From positions 1 through 9,145 of the forward strand of contig CAZMTB010000074.1 in NCBI GenBank assembly GCA_964569095.1: a stretch of DNA of 9,145 bases. Reading direction: 5' to 3'. The stretch is from JALWSI01 sp964569095 [NCBI: uncultured Aquificales bacterium] (GTDB lineage: Bacteria; Thermosulfidibacterota; Thermosulfidibacteria; Thermosulfidibacterales). Position 1 is the first letter of the stretch, and every line of letters begins with the position of its first letter. A model generated the notes under the pieces. It saw nothing but the letters and a program-made list of their open reading frames with translations, had not been told where the DNA came from and ran no database searches. Below are positions 1 to 6,359 of this stretch, one piece after another. The position numbers and the translations under genes are program-made.

Positions 1-125
1 TCTCTTTGTATTGTTCGGGGAGTCACCTTGAACTTAGAAGTCAGCTGGTATATGGTAACTGTCCCGCGCTGGGACAGTATGTTTAGTATATCCACCAGCC
101 TTCTCAGTCTCTTGGCATCTGCCAT
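1..125 (-). CDS. DeoR/WYL-type HTH transcriptional regulator, N-terminal part (runs off the left edge)
   Basis: This is the first 41 codons of a minus-strand gene that continues beyond base 1. The start is ATG at 125, preceded by AGGAGG at 135-140 with 9-nt spacing, and it lies 13 bp downstream of the stop of the HTH gene at 139-477, so the two are probably co-transcribed. The translation begins MADAKRLRRLVDILN and reaches a second helix-turn-helix helix ending in PRTIQR. It matches the upstream gene closely: over the 35 residues from the LxRLV motif to RTIQR, 19 are identical by hand alignment. The predicted role is DNA binding in the manner of DeoR/HTH_11 regulators, whose full-length WYL members carry a ligand-sensing C-terminal domain. 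Whether this copy has such a domain cannot be seen. The fold call is fairly safe; ligand and targets are unknown. Confidence 0.75.
   Translation of the reverse strand, partial: MADAKRLRRLVDILNILSQRGTVTIYQLTSKFKVTPRTIQR
58..78. repeat. Perfect 8-bp inverted repeat inside the second HTH gene
   Basis: ACTGTCCC at 58-65 and GGGACAGT at 71-78 are exact reverse complements separated by 5 nt. The repeat lies inside coding sequence (the residues around SQRGTV), so it may be a coincidence of codons, a weak RNA hairpin near the start of the message, or a protein-binding site. No U-tract follows, so it is not a terminator. Confidence 0.4.
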
Positions 126-138
126 CTGATTGATCCTC

Positions 139-477
139 CTAATTAAACGAAGGACTTCCCACTGGAAGCCGGGAGAACAAAGATCCCTCGTAATCACAAG
201 CTCGGTAACCCAAGCGATCGAGAGCGGCTTTTTCCACCGAAACAAGACTCCAATTCCCCATAGCCATGAAGTACCTTCCGCTTTTAGGCGAAATCTCACG
301 AATAGAGAAACCTATCTCCCTCAGAAATCTGATGTCCCTCTGGATCGTGCGAGTAGAAACCCCAAACCTCTCCCTGAGCTGGTAGGTGGTCACCACATTG
401 AAAGCAGCAAAGGTGTTGAGAATCTCCACCAACCTTACCAGCCTCCTCTCTAACTTACCTCCACGCATATCAGCCAT
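139..477 (-). CDS. Short DeoR/WYL-type helix-turn-helix regulator (112 aa)
   Basis: A small predicted cytoplasmic DNA-binding protein. The start is ATG at 477 (MADMRGGKL), chosen because AGGAGG at 485-490 lies 7 nt upstream; the longer in-frame ATG at 525 has no comparable site. Residues about 10-58 form a winged helix-turn-helix of the HTH_11/DeoR type, with the recognition helix at about 41-55 (STRTIQRDIRFLREI). Typical WYL regulators are around 300 residues with a C-terminal sensor domain. This one ends at 112 with a short tail (residues 75-112) and no visible WYL domain, so it is either a stand-alone HTH protein or a degenerate regulator. It is followed 13 bp later by a related HTH gene, and it is divergent from the metallopeptidase gene at 710. 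Its promoter region carries dyad sites that it or its neighbour could bind. Target and signal are not known. Confidence 0.8.
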   Translation of the reverse strand: MADMRGGKLERRLVRLVEILNTFAAFNVVTTYQLRERFGVSTRTIQRDIRFLREIGFSIREISPKSGRYFMAMGNWSLVSVEKAALDRLGYRACDYEGSLFSRLPVGSPSFN

Positions 478-509
478 GCCAACTCCTCCTTTCAACAGTT
501 TCTTCCTAA

Positions 510-538
510 AGGATAACCCATCCATCCCCCTCTGTCAA
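510..538 (-). promoter_or_regulatory. Predicted sigma-70 promoter for the HTH gene pair
   Basis: On the minus strand, a perfect -35 TTGACA (538-533) is followed after 17 nt by TATCCT (515-510), a four-of-six match to the -10 consensus. Transcription would start near 503, giving a leader of about 25 nt that holds the ribosome site at 485-490. A TCAA-GCA-TTGA dyad (535-545) overlaps the -35 element, and the 18-bp dyad at 546-563 ends 8 bp upstream of it. Confidence 0.65.
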
Positions 539-545
539 GCATTGA

Positions 546-563
546 ACGACCAAAAAATGTCGT
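546..563. promoter_or_regulatory. Dyad operator candidate 1 (ACGAC-N8-GTCGT)
   Basis: A perfect 5-bp inverted repeat, ACGAC at 546-550 and GTCGT at 559-563, with an A-rich 8-nt spacer. It has the same half-sites and spacing as the dyad at 623-640. Its centre lies about 51 bp upstream of the predicted start of the HTH transcript, a position used by activators or by upstream repressor sites. The binding protein is inferred to be one of the adjacent HTH proteins. Confidence 0.5.
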
Positions 564-622
564 CGCATAGCAGACCATATGTTTACAATTATTTCCGCAA
601 ATTCAACTAATAAAAAATCAAA

Positions 623-640
623 GCGACATATCTTTGTCGT
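623..640. promoter_or_regulatory. Dyad operator candidate 2 (GCGAC-N8-GTCGT)
   Basis: GCGAC at 623-627 and GTCGT at 636-640 are separated by 8 nt. The right half-site and spacing are identical to dyad 1, and the left half-site differs by one base (A to G). Within it, CGACA and TGTCG pair perfectly. Its centre is about 50 bp upstream of the predicted start of the metallopeptidase transcript, mirroring the position of dyad 1 at the divergent promoter. Confidence 0.5.
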
Positions 641-647
641 TCTATAC

Positions 648-675
648 TTGCGCCAAAAAGTTGTCGGGCTATATT
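648..675 (+). promoter_or_regulatory. Predicted promoter for the metallopeptidase gene
   Basis: TTGCGC (648-653), a 16-nt spacer and TATATT (670-675) form a moderate sigma-70-type promoter. Transcription would start near 682, leaving a leader of about 28 nt to the ATG at 710. The third degenerate dyad (650-667) covers the -35 and spacer. An alternative -10 (TATACT, 643-648) has no acceptable -35. Confidence 0.45.
650..667. promoter_or_regulatory. Dyad operator candidate 3, degenerate (GCGCC-N8-GTCGG)
   Basis: GCGCC at 650-654 and GTCGG at 663-667 keep the 8-nt spacing of dyads 1 and 2, with one base changed in each half-site. It overlaps the predicted -35 and spacer of the metallopeptidase promoter, where a bound protein would be expected to block transcription. 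Alone it would not be convincing; its weight comes from the two better copies nearby. Confidence 0.3.
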
Positions 676-693
676 GAGTGGTAAGCAAATCAA

Positions 694-705
694 AGAAAGG
701 AGGAG
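694..705 (+). promoter_or_regulatory. First ribosome binding site of the metallopeptidase gene (12-bp repeat copy 1)
   Basis: AGAAAGGAGGAG with core AGGAGG (698-703) lies 6 nt before ATG 710. The same 12 bases recur at 751-762 before an in-frame ATG at 767, so this gene has two equally good initiation sites. Confidence 0.65.
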
Positions 706-709
706 AAAC

Positions 710-2107
710 ATGGAAGGAAGAGAGGCACAGGTGACCAAGAAAATCTTAACAGAAAGGAGGAGCGGTATGAGCAGAATGGAAAACCTCAACTCGGCCATAG
801 TGCCGACGAAGAGCCAAGTCCTGTTTGCCATCGGCAGGATGGGAGGAGATTTGGAGAAAATTTTTCACTCCATTCCAATTTACCTTGTGAATCCAACCCT
901 CATGGATCTTCTATCTCCCCCGGAGAGAAGAAAATTTCTATCTCCTAAAAAGGCATCGCGGGTATTTAGAAAACATTGTGAACGGATATGGGAAAGAATA
1001 CCTCCCTTCGTAGAAGAGGAACTGGAACCGTTTTGCGACAACTTCTGCGAAACCTTAAATGATCTCCTTGATAGCATCTGGGCAGATCTGGAAGACTGTA
1101 CAGAAATCCTCCCTGAACCAGAAACAACACCCGACTCTTTGGAAGCCCCACAGGCAGACACAAGCGACACCCCCAATCTCCCATCACAAATAAAACCAAA
1201 CATACCTCCCACAAAACATTCCATATTCGTCTCTATGGGAATGTATATATCAGATATATCAAGAGTGATAGGCCTTTTAGAAAGGTACAATAACCGCCTA
1301 TTCGCAAAAAGCGGCCCTGCTATATTCATATGCCCAGAGAGAGTGGACAACGAAGCAAAGAGGCTGAAAAACAGCTTTCCATCTTTGAGCAATGGGTGGT
1401 TATTCCAGTTCGTATTTGCCTACATACTCATACATGAACTCGCACACGCCTTCACAGATGGGGGAATACCTTCTCGTAATAGGGGAGAGCGATTGATAGA
1501 AGATAGCATAGCAAATGCATTTGCCTTTCTCAGGCTTACCCGCCAGCGCAGCGAAACCCTGGACAGAGAAACTGCCCTTTTCCTCAGGCTAACCGCCAAC
1601 CAACCCTTAGAGTACCAGAGTTGGGAATTCTTCGCCGAGCCTGGCTACATCATCTTAAGGTCAACTGCCAAAGCTTGGAAAGCAAGAAGCGTCCCCTTTG
1701 AACAGGTCTTACTGTTCTTCAACACAGTAGTACCAAGCACCGGCCTATTTAATCTTTTCCCTATTTTCCCATTATCTCCTTGGTTGCTTACAAATTGGCT
1801 ACTTACATATCCATCCAGCCACAGCAAAGCGTTTCATCACTTTCTCTACTATCTACGTGATCTCTACCACGAATTGCCTCATCCATGGGACAAAATAGGG
1901 GAAGTTTGGTACAGGATCTTAAGGGATATTTACTATGAAAGAATCGACCTCAAAAACAAAAAGGGAACAAATATCTTCAATACCCTGCTACGCCGCCTCC
2001 TAAAAAGTTCCAACGGAATATTCTGGTCCCTACTCGGCCTACTCCTGATATTCACTTCACTTGAAAGGAGATCTCTCCTATACTTGGCACATCGTCAGTT
2101 CAGGTAG
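710..2107 (+). CDS. HELAH-motif zinc metallopeptidase, ImmA/IrrE-like, possibly membrane-attached (465 or 446 aa)
   Basis: A predicted zinc-dependent peptidase of unknown substrate. Counting from ATG 710, residues 1-130 are an uncharacterised, partly acidic N-terminal region. About 133-168 is a Pro/Thr-rich linker. The catalytic region follows, with HELAH at 242-246 (two His ligands and the catalytic Glu) and an E-x-x-x-A-N-x-F-A segment at 264-272 that would supply the third ligand (Glu264). This arrangement resembles gluzincins of the ImmA/IrrE group, which cut DNA-binding repressors. Hydrophobic stretches occur at about 346-366 and 436-450; the latter is short, lies between basic clusters near the C-terminus and could be a tail anchor. 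There are two in-frame starts, ATG 710 and ATG 767, each 6 nt after AGGAGG; the upstream TTG at 674 lacks such a site. The gene is divergent from two HTH genes and overlaps the sigma gene tail-to-tail by 13 bp. It is A+T-richer than the operon beyond it, which may indicate transfer. The motif is clear, but activity and substrate are unproven. Confidence 0.8.
   Translation: MEGREAQVTKKILTERRSGMSRMENLNSAIVPTKSQVLFAIGRMGGDLEKIFHSIPIYLVNPTLMDLLSPPERRKFLSPKKASRVFRKHCERIWERIPPFVEEELEPFCDNFCETLNDLLDSIWADLEDCTEILPEPETTPDSLEAPQADTSDTPNLPSQIKPNIPPTKHSIFVSMGMYISDISRVIGLLERYNNRLFAKSGPAIFICPERVDNEAKRLKNSFPSLSNGWLFQFVFAYILIHELAHAFTDGGIPSRNRGERLIEDSIANAFAFLRLTRQRSETLDRETALFLRLTANQPLEYQSWEFFAEPGYIILRSTAKAWKARSVPFEQVLLFFNTVVPSTGLFNLFPIFPLSPWLLTNWLLTYPSSHSKAFHHFLYYLRDLYHELPHPWDKIGEVWYRILRDIYYERIDLKNKKGTNIFNTLLRRLLKSSNGIFWSLLGLLLIFTSLERRSLLYLAHRQFR
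751..762 (+). promoter_or_regulatory. Second, internal ribosome binding site of the metallopeptidase gene (12-bp repeat copy 2)
   Basis: An exact second copy of AGAAAGGAGGAG, with core AGGAGG at 755-760, again 6 nt before an ATG (767). It lies 57 bp (19 codons) downstream of the first copy in the same frame. Translation from here gives a 446-residue form beginning MSRMENLNS. Confidence 0.6.
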
Positions 2108-3027
2108 TCGTTCAACCTCTTGGCGGCGGCGAGCTTGCGCAGCTTCTTCAAGGCACGGCTCTCAAGCTGACGCACCCTCTCCCGGCTAACTCCCAGCTTC
2201 TTTCCCAGTTCGCCCAGGGTCATGGTGGTGTCGTTGTCCAGGCCAAAGCGGTTCTTTATCACTACCTGCTCCCGGGGATCCAGCTCCTTTATCAGCTCGT
2301 CAACGTGAGAGACCAGGGACTGCTGCAAAAAGAGGTCCTCTGAAGATGGAAAGGCACCCCCTTCCAGCAGGTCCATGAAGGGGGTGTCGTTGTCTTGCCC
2401 TATGGGCGTCTCCAGGGAGAGGTGGTGCCTGGATGCCCTGAATATGTCCTCCAGGTCAGAGGTGGAGACCCTGAGCTCGTCTGCAAGCTCCTCCGCCTCG
2501 GGCTCGCGGTTCTTCTCGTGGAGGTACTTCTCCCTAACCTTCCTCGCCTTTGAGAGTTTGCCGGCCTGCTTCAGAGGCAATCTCACCGCCCCCGTCTGCT
2601 CGGCCAGGGCCTGCATGATGGCCTGCCTTATCCACCACACGGCGTAAGAGATGAACTTCACCCCCCTGTCGGGGTCGAACCTCTTGGCCGCCTGTATGAG
2701 CCCAAGGTTGCCCTCGTTGATCAGGTCCTGGAAGGAGAGCCCACGGTTCTTGTACTGCGCGGCGATGGAGACCACGAACCTGAGGTTGGCCTCCACCAGC
2801 CGCTGCAGTGCCTCAACGTCTCCCTGCTGTATCCTTCTTCCCAGCTCCTTCTCCTCCTCTGGCGAGAGGGGCTCGAACTGGGTGATGTTGCGCAGGTACT
2901 CGTCGAGGTAGTCCTTGTCAGACAGGCTGGTGTACTGCTCTACTACGGCAACCACCCCGGGAGACTCCGTGGTCTCCCCGTTCACCTCCTCCAAGGACTT
3001 GGGCTCAGACGGGGGTTTACTCCCCAT
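2095..3027 (-). CDS. Short RpoD/SigA-type RNA polymerase sigma factor (310 aa)
   Basis: Directs RNA polymerase to -35/-10 promoters. After a variable N-terminus (1-38), which replaces region 1.1, come region 1.2 (about 39-66), regions 2.1-2.3 (75-133, including [10 protein letters not shown] and the melting segment [13 protein letters not shown]), region 2.4/3.0 (131-165, [10 protein letters not shown]), region 3 (170-245) and region 4. Region 4.2 has the -35 helix-turn-helix [20 protein letters not shown] at 270-289. The length fits short primary-like or group 2 sigma factors, not the 600-residue E. coli RpoD. The residue aligned with E. coli Thr440 in the -10 reading helix is Met138, a position that varies in the family. 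The start ATG 3027 lies inside the last codons of clpB (11-bp overlap), with a GGGAGAGGT ribosome site at 3033-3041, implying translational coupling to clpB. Whether it is the housekeeping or a heat-linked alternative sigma is not decidable from one locus. A confident symbol (sigA or rpoD) is therefore withheld. Confidence 0.93.
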   Translation of the reverse strand: MGSKPPSEPKSLEEVNGETTESPGVVAVVEQYTSLSDKDYLDEYLRNITQFEPLSPEEEKELGRRIQQGDVEALQRLVEANLRFVVSIAAQYKNRGLSFQDLINEGNLGLIQAAKRFDPDRGVKFISYAVWWIRQAIMQALAEQTGAVRLPLKQAGKLSKARKVREKYLHEKNREPEAEELADELRVSTSDLEDIFRASRHHLSLETPIGQDNDTPFMDLLEGGAFPSSEDLFLQQSLVSHVDELIKELDPREQVVIKNRFGLDNDTTMTLGELGKKLGVSRERVRQLESRALKKLRKLAAAKRLNDYLN

Positions 3028-5686
3028 TCAGTACCTCTCCCTCTATCACCTCATCTCCTCCCTGGGACTCCTCCCCGCGGAGAACCTCAAAGCCAAGGGC
3101 CTCGCCGTCCCGGTAGACCCTTACCCTGTCTCCGCTCCTAATCTCCCCCGAAAGGAGACGATTTGCAAGCTCGTTCTCAAGCAGATTCTGTATGGTTCGC
3201 CTGAGAGGCCTCGCCCCGTAGGTGGGATCGTAGCCCTTCTGGGCCAGGAGCTCCTCTGCCGACTCCTCCACCTCAAGCTCGATCTTCCGCTCCTTCAGGC
3301 GAGCACGCACCTTTTCTACCATGAGGTGCACGATCCGCCTGATGTGCTCCTCACCCAGGGAGTGGAAGATGATGATCTCGTCTATCCTGTTGAGCAGCTC
3401 GGGCCTGAAGTGCCGCCTCACCTCGTTCATCACCAGGTCCATCATCCTCTGGTAGGCCTCCTGGTACTCGGGGGTACCAAAGGGGGCCTCAGGAGCGGTG
3501 ATGTACTCGCTGCCCAGGTTGGAGGTCATGATGATCACCGTGTTCTTGAAGCTCACCACCACCCCCTTGGAGTCGGTGAGCCTGCCGTCCTCCAGGATCT
3601 GGAGCAGGATGTTGAACACCTCGGGATGGGCCTTCTCTATCTCGTCCAGGAGCACCACCGAGTAGGGCCTGCGCCTAACCGCCTCGGTTAGCTGCCCCCC
3701 TTCCTCGTGACCAACGTAGCCCGGTGGAGCCCCGATGAGGCGCGCAACCGCATGGCGCTCCATGTATTCAGACATGTCTATGCGAACCATGGCGTTCTCG
3801 TCGTCGAAGAGGAACTCCGCCAGTGCCTTGGCAAGCTCAGTCTTGCCCACTCCCGTGGGACCAAGAAAGAGGAAGGAACCCAGAGGCCTGTTGGGATCAG
3901 ACAGGCCTGCCCTTGCCCTTCGGATTGCAGCAGAGACCGCCTGAACCGCCACGTCTTGGCCTACCACGCGCCTATGGAGGTTCTCCTCCATCCGGAGGAG
4001 CTTGTCTGCTTCCTCCTCCAGCATCTTGTGTACGGGTATCCCCGTCCACTTGGAGATGATGGCGGCAATGTCCTCCTCGCCCACTTCCTCCTTCAGCATC
4101 TTCCGCTTGCTCTGAATCTGGGCCAGGCGACCACTCTCCTCCTCTATCTGCCTCTGCAGATTAACGAGGGTCTCGTACTTGAGGCGGGCAGCCTTCTCCA
4201 GGTCTCCCCTGCGCTCAGCCTGCTCGAGCTCCAGCCTGGCCTTGTCCATCTCCTCTTTCAACGCCCGAATCTTCTGAATCACCGACTTCTCTGAGAGCCA
4301 GTGGGCCTTCAGCTCCTCGTACTCCTCCCTCAGCTTCTGCAGGGCCTTCTCTATCTCTGCCAGCCTCTCTTTGGCGGCAGCGTCGCTCTCACGCTTAACC
4401 ACCTGGCGCTCTATCTCGAGCTGGCGAATCCTGCGGTCGAGCTCGTCCAGCTCAGAGGGCATGCTGTCTATCTCCATGCGCAGCTTTGCGGCGGCCTCGT
4501 CTATGAGGTCTATCGCCTTGTCGGGAAGCCTCCTGTCGGGAAGGTACCTGTGAGAAAGATAGGCAGCCGCAACTATGGCCGAGTCGCTTATCTTAACTCC
4601 GTGGTGAATCTCGTACCTCTCCTTGAGTCCCCTGAGTATCGAGACGGTATCTTCCACAGAGGGCTCCTTCACCAATACGGGCTGGAACCTGCGCTCCAGA
4701 GCAGGATCCTTCTCGATGTACTTCCGGTACTCGTCTATGGTGGTGGCACCTATGCAGTGTAGCTCTCCCCTGGCCAGTGCCGGCTTCAAGAGGTTGGAGG
4801 CATCCATCGCCCCCTCTGCAGCACCGGCTCCAACCACGGTGTGGATCTCGTCTATGAAGAGTATGATCCTACCCTCAGACTGGCCGATCTCCTGCAGAAC
4901 CGCCTTGAGCCTGTCCTCGAACTCACCACGGTACTTGGCACCTGCCACCAAGGCACCCATGTCCAGGGCAACCACAGACTTGTCCTGCAGCGTGGTGGGC
5001 ACATCTCCCCTGGCTATGCGCAGGGCCAGTCCCTCCACGATGGCGGTCTTGCCAACTCCAGCGTCTCCTATGAGGCAGGGATTGTTCTTTCGACGCCTGG
5101 AGAGGATGTGTATCACCCTCCGGATCTCTTCGTCCCTGCCGATCACCGGATCCAGCTTCCCCTTTCTCGCCGCCTCGGTGAGGTCGTGGCAGTAGCGCTT
5201 TAGGGCCTGATACTTCTCCTCAGGGGCCTGGTCGGTCACCCTGTGGGGACCCCGCACCTCCGCCAGTGCCTTCAAGAGCTCTTCCCTGGTGACACCGAGG
5301 GAGACCAGGATGTCGTGGGCGTAGCTATCCTTCTCGTGGGCAATGGCAAGAAGGATGTGCTCCGTGCTGATGTACTGGTCCTTCAGCTCGTCCCTCTCCT
5401 TCTGCGCCCTGGAGAGAACGGCGGAGAGCTTCTGGGAGACGTATATCTCCCCCACCCCCTCAACCTTGGGGTAACGCTGCAGGGCCTCCTGTAGCCTGGT
5501 GGTCACCTGGCCCAGGTCTGCCCCCACCTTTGTGAGCAGAGAGGCGGCTATACCTCCCTCCTGCTCCACCAGTGCCAAGAGCAGATGCTCTGGCTCTATC
5601 TGCTGATGGCCGCGCTCCTGGGCGGCCTTGTGCGCCTGCTGTATGGCCTCTTGGGCCTTAACCGTAAACTCTTGCATGGATATCAT
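3017..5686 (-). CDS. clpB: ClpB disaggregase, AAA+ Hsp100 chaperone (889 aa)
   Basis: A hexameric ATP-driven cytoplasmic disaggregase that threads aggregated proteins through its pore in partnership with DnaK. The domains are complete and in order. The Clp N domain spans about 1-150. NBD1 has Walker A GDAGVGKT (207-214), pore loop KYRGEFE (251-257), Walker B ILFIDE (275-280) and an arginine-finger region ALERRF (329-334). The coiled-coil M domain, which distinguishes ClpB from ClpA/ClpC, covers about 405-530. NBD2 has Walker A GPTGVGKT (609-616), pore loop GYVG (656-659), Walker B VVLLDE (677-682), sensor 1 TSN (721-723) and sensor 2 GARPLRR (824-830). No ClpP-binding IGL/F loop is evident. 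The start ATG 5686 (MISMQEF) is preferred over ATG 5677 because AAGGAGGG (5693-5700) sits 6 nt upstream. The C-terminal tail (871-889) is acidic and overlaps the sigma start. The gene follows hspR after a 280-bp spacer. Confidence 0.97.
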   Translation of the reverse strand: MISMQEFTVKAQEAIQQAHKAAQERGHQQIEPEHLLLALVEQEGGIAASLLTKVGADLGQVTTRLQEALQRYPKVEGVGEIYVSQKLSAVLSRAQKERDELKDQYISTEHILLAIAHEKDSYAHDILVSLGVTREELLKALAEVRGPHRVTDQAPEEKYQALKRYCHDLTEAARKGKLDPVIGRDEEIRRVIHILSRRRKNNPCLIGDAGVGKTAIVEGLALRIARGDVPTTLQDKSVVALDMGALVAGAKYRGEFEDRLKAVLQEIGQSEGRIILFIDEIHTVVGAGAAEGAMDASNLLKPALARGELHCIGATTIDEYRKYIEKDPALERRFQPVLVKEPSVEDTVSILRGLKERYEIHHGVKISDSAIVAAAYLSHRYLPDRRLPDKAIDLIDEAAAKLRMEIDSMPSELDELDRRIRQLEIERQVVKRESDAAAKERLAEIEKALQKLREEYEELKAHWLSEKSVIQKIRALKEEMDKARLELEQAERRGDLEKAARLKYETLVNLQRQIEEESGRLAQIQSKRKMLKEEVGEEDIAAIISKWTGIPVHKMLEEEADKLLRMEENLHRRVVGQDVAVQAVSAAIRRARAGLSDPNRPLGSFLFLGPTGVGKTELAKALAEFLFDDENAMVRIDMSEYMERHAVARLIGAPPGYVGHEEGGQLTEAVRRRPYSVVLLDEIEKAHPEVFNILLQILEDGRLTDSKGVVVSFKNTVIIMTSNLGSEYITAPEAPFGTPEYQEAYQRMMDLVMNEVRRHFRPELLNRIDEIIIFHSLGEEHIRRIVHLMVEKVRARLKERKIELEVEESAEELLAQKGYDPTYGARPLRRTIQNLLENELANRLLSGEIRSGDRVRVYRDGEALGFEVLRGEESQGGDEVIEGEVLNGE

Positions 5687-5966
5687 CTTAATCCCTCCTT
5701 TCTAACTACCTTTCTATTCTTCTCGCTTTCTCGGATACCTGAGAGCAATCATCTAAGATCCAGGTCGGTTTCTGCCTGAAAACGCCTACACTCCCGGCAA
5801 GGGTATCAGCATGTTACAGGAGACTACCGCCTCGTCGCCCTTCCCCTCCCCTTCAAGCTACGGGAGAATCGCCCCCTCTATGCTACATCCTCCTCCACAG
5901 AGGACGACGAAGGTGACAGTTATCTTTCGGGACAACGCGGAGAGCCGATTCAGAAGAGCACAAAAC
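5687..5966. other. 280-bp spacer between hspR and clpB
   Basis: No gene longer than a few codons could be supported on either strand. Read toward clpB, it holds the clpB ribosome site AAGGAGGG at 5693-5700 and a G-rich stretch around 5830-5880 containing two GGGCGA motifs. No convincing -35/-10 pair, HspR-type (HAIR) or CIRCE inverted repeat, or U-tailed terminator was found. It may be a long clpB leader with its own promoter, or a structured RNA that I do not recognise. Confidence 0.45.
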
Positions 5967-6356
5967 TCACTTGGTCTGCACGATGGAGGTTATGTCCACC
6001 TTCACCAGCCCCTCTCCCATCACGTCCTCGATGTTGTGGCCGGTGTACTTCTCAAACAACTCCTTCATCAACGCTATCTGCTGGAGGGCCTTTTCAAGCT
6101 CTCCCCTCATCCTCATAATCACCTCTATCCCCGCCAGGTTCACGCCAAGGTCGCGGGAGAGGGTGAGAATAAACCTCAGCTTCTCGATGTCCTCCTCGGA
6201 GTAGAGCCTGGTGTTCCCCTCGCTCCTCTTCGGAGAGAGAATCCCTTTTCTGTCGTAACCCCTCAGGGTCTGGGGATGCATTCCCAGCATCTCCGACACC
6301 GCCCCGATCATGTAGATGGGTCGGCTCTTGTCCTTCTTCATCCTCTTCATCGCCAT
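5967..6356 (-). CDS. hspR: HspR-type MerR-family heat-shock repressor (129 aa)
   Basis: A predicted transcriptional repressor of chaperone operons. In Streptomyces and relatives HspR binds the HAIR inverted repeat upstream of dnaK and clpB, with DnaK as co-repressor. Residues 14-40 (the IYMIGAVSEMLGMHPQTLRGYDRKGIL region) form the MerR helix-turn-helix; the sequence IG-VSEMLG-HPQTLR-Y is typical of HspR. The wing follows at 45-60 (EGNTRLYSEEDIEKL), then a helical dimerisation region at 65-105. There are no Cys residues for metal sensing, which fits HspR and not metal-responsive MerR proteins. The start ATG 6356 has GGGAGG at 6363-6368 (6-nt spacing) within the last codons of dnaJ; its ATG begins 3 bp after the dnaJ stop, so the two genes are almost certainly co-transcribed. 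In-frame ATGs at 6350 and 6341 are less likely starts. Its operator would be expected upstream of dnaK, outside this window. Confidence 0.88.
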   Translation of the reverse strand: MAMKRMKKDKSRPIYMIGAVSEMLGMHPQTLRGYDRKGILSPKRSEGNTRLYSEEDIEKLRFILTLSRDLGVNLAGIEVIMRMRGELEKALQQIALMKELFEKYTGHNIEDVMGEGLVKVDITSIVQTK

Positions 6357-6359
6357 CTC

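Noticed and set aside
643-648. TATACT as the -10 element of the metallopeptidase promoter
   Set aside because: No acceptable -35 hexamer is found 16-18 nt upstream; TTGCGC-16-TATATT just downstream is better.
880-1392. 170-residue open frame on the minus strand inside the metallopeptidase gene
   Set aside because: It has no ribosome site or recognisable motif and lies wholly opposite a gene with a clear HELAH motif and strong initiation sites.
2066-2080. AGGAGATCTCTCCT-like palindrome near the sigma gene end, as a possible terminator
   Set aside because: It is short, lies within the metallopeptidase coding sequence, and has no U-tract on either strand.
4622-4640. CTTGAGT, resembling a HAIR (HspR operator) half-site
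   Set aside because: There is no matching ACTCAAG at the required spacing and it lies within conserved clpB coding sequence.
4623-5195. Long plus-strand open frame (190 residues) opposite clpB
   Set aside because: It is antisense to the conserved NBD1 of ClpB, has a low-complexity Ser/Ala-rich translation and no initiation site.
5883-5896. Minus-strand GGAGGAGG directly followed by ATG-TAG, a possible start-stop leader
   Set aside because: The ATG abuts the purine run with no spacer and lies about 200 bp from clpB, so productive initiation is unlikely.
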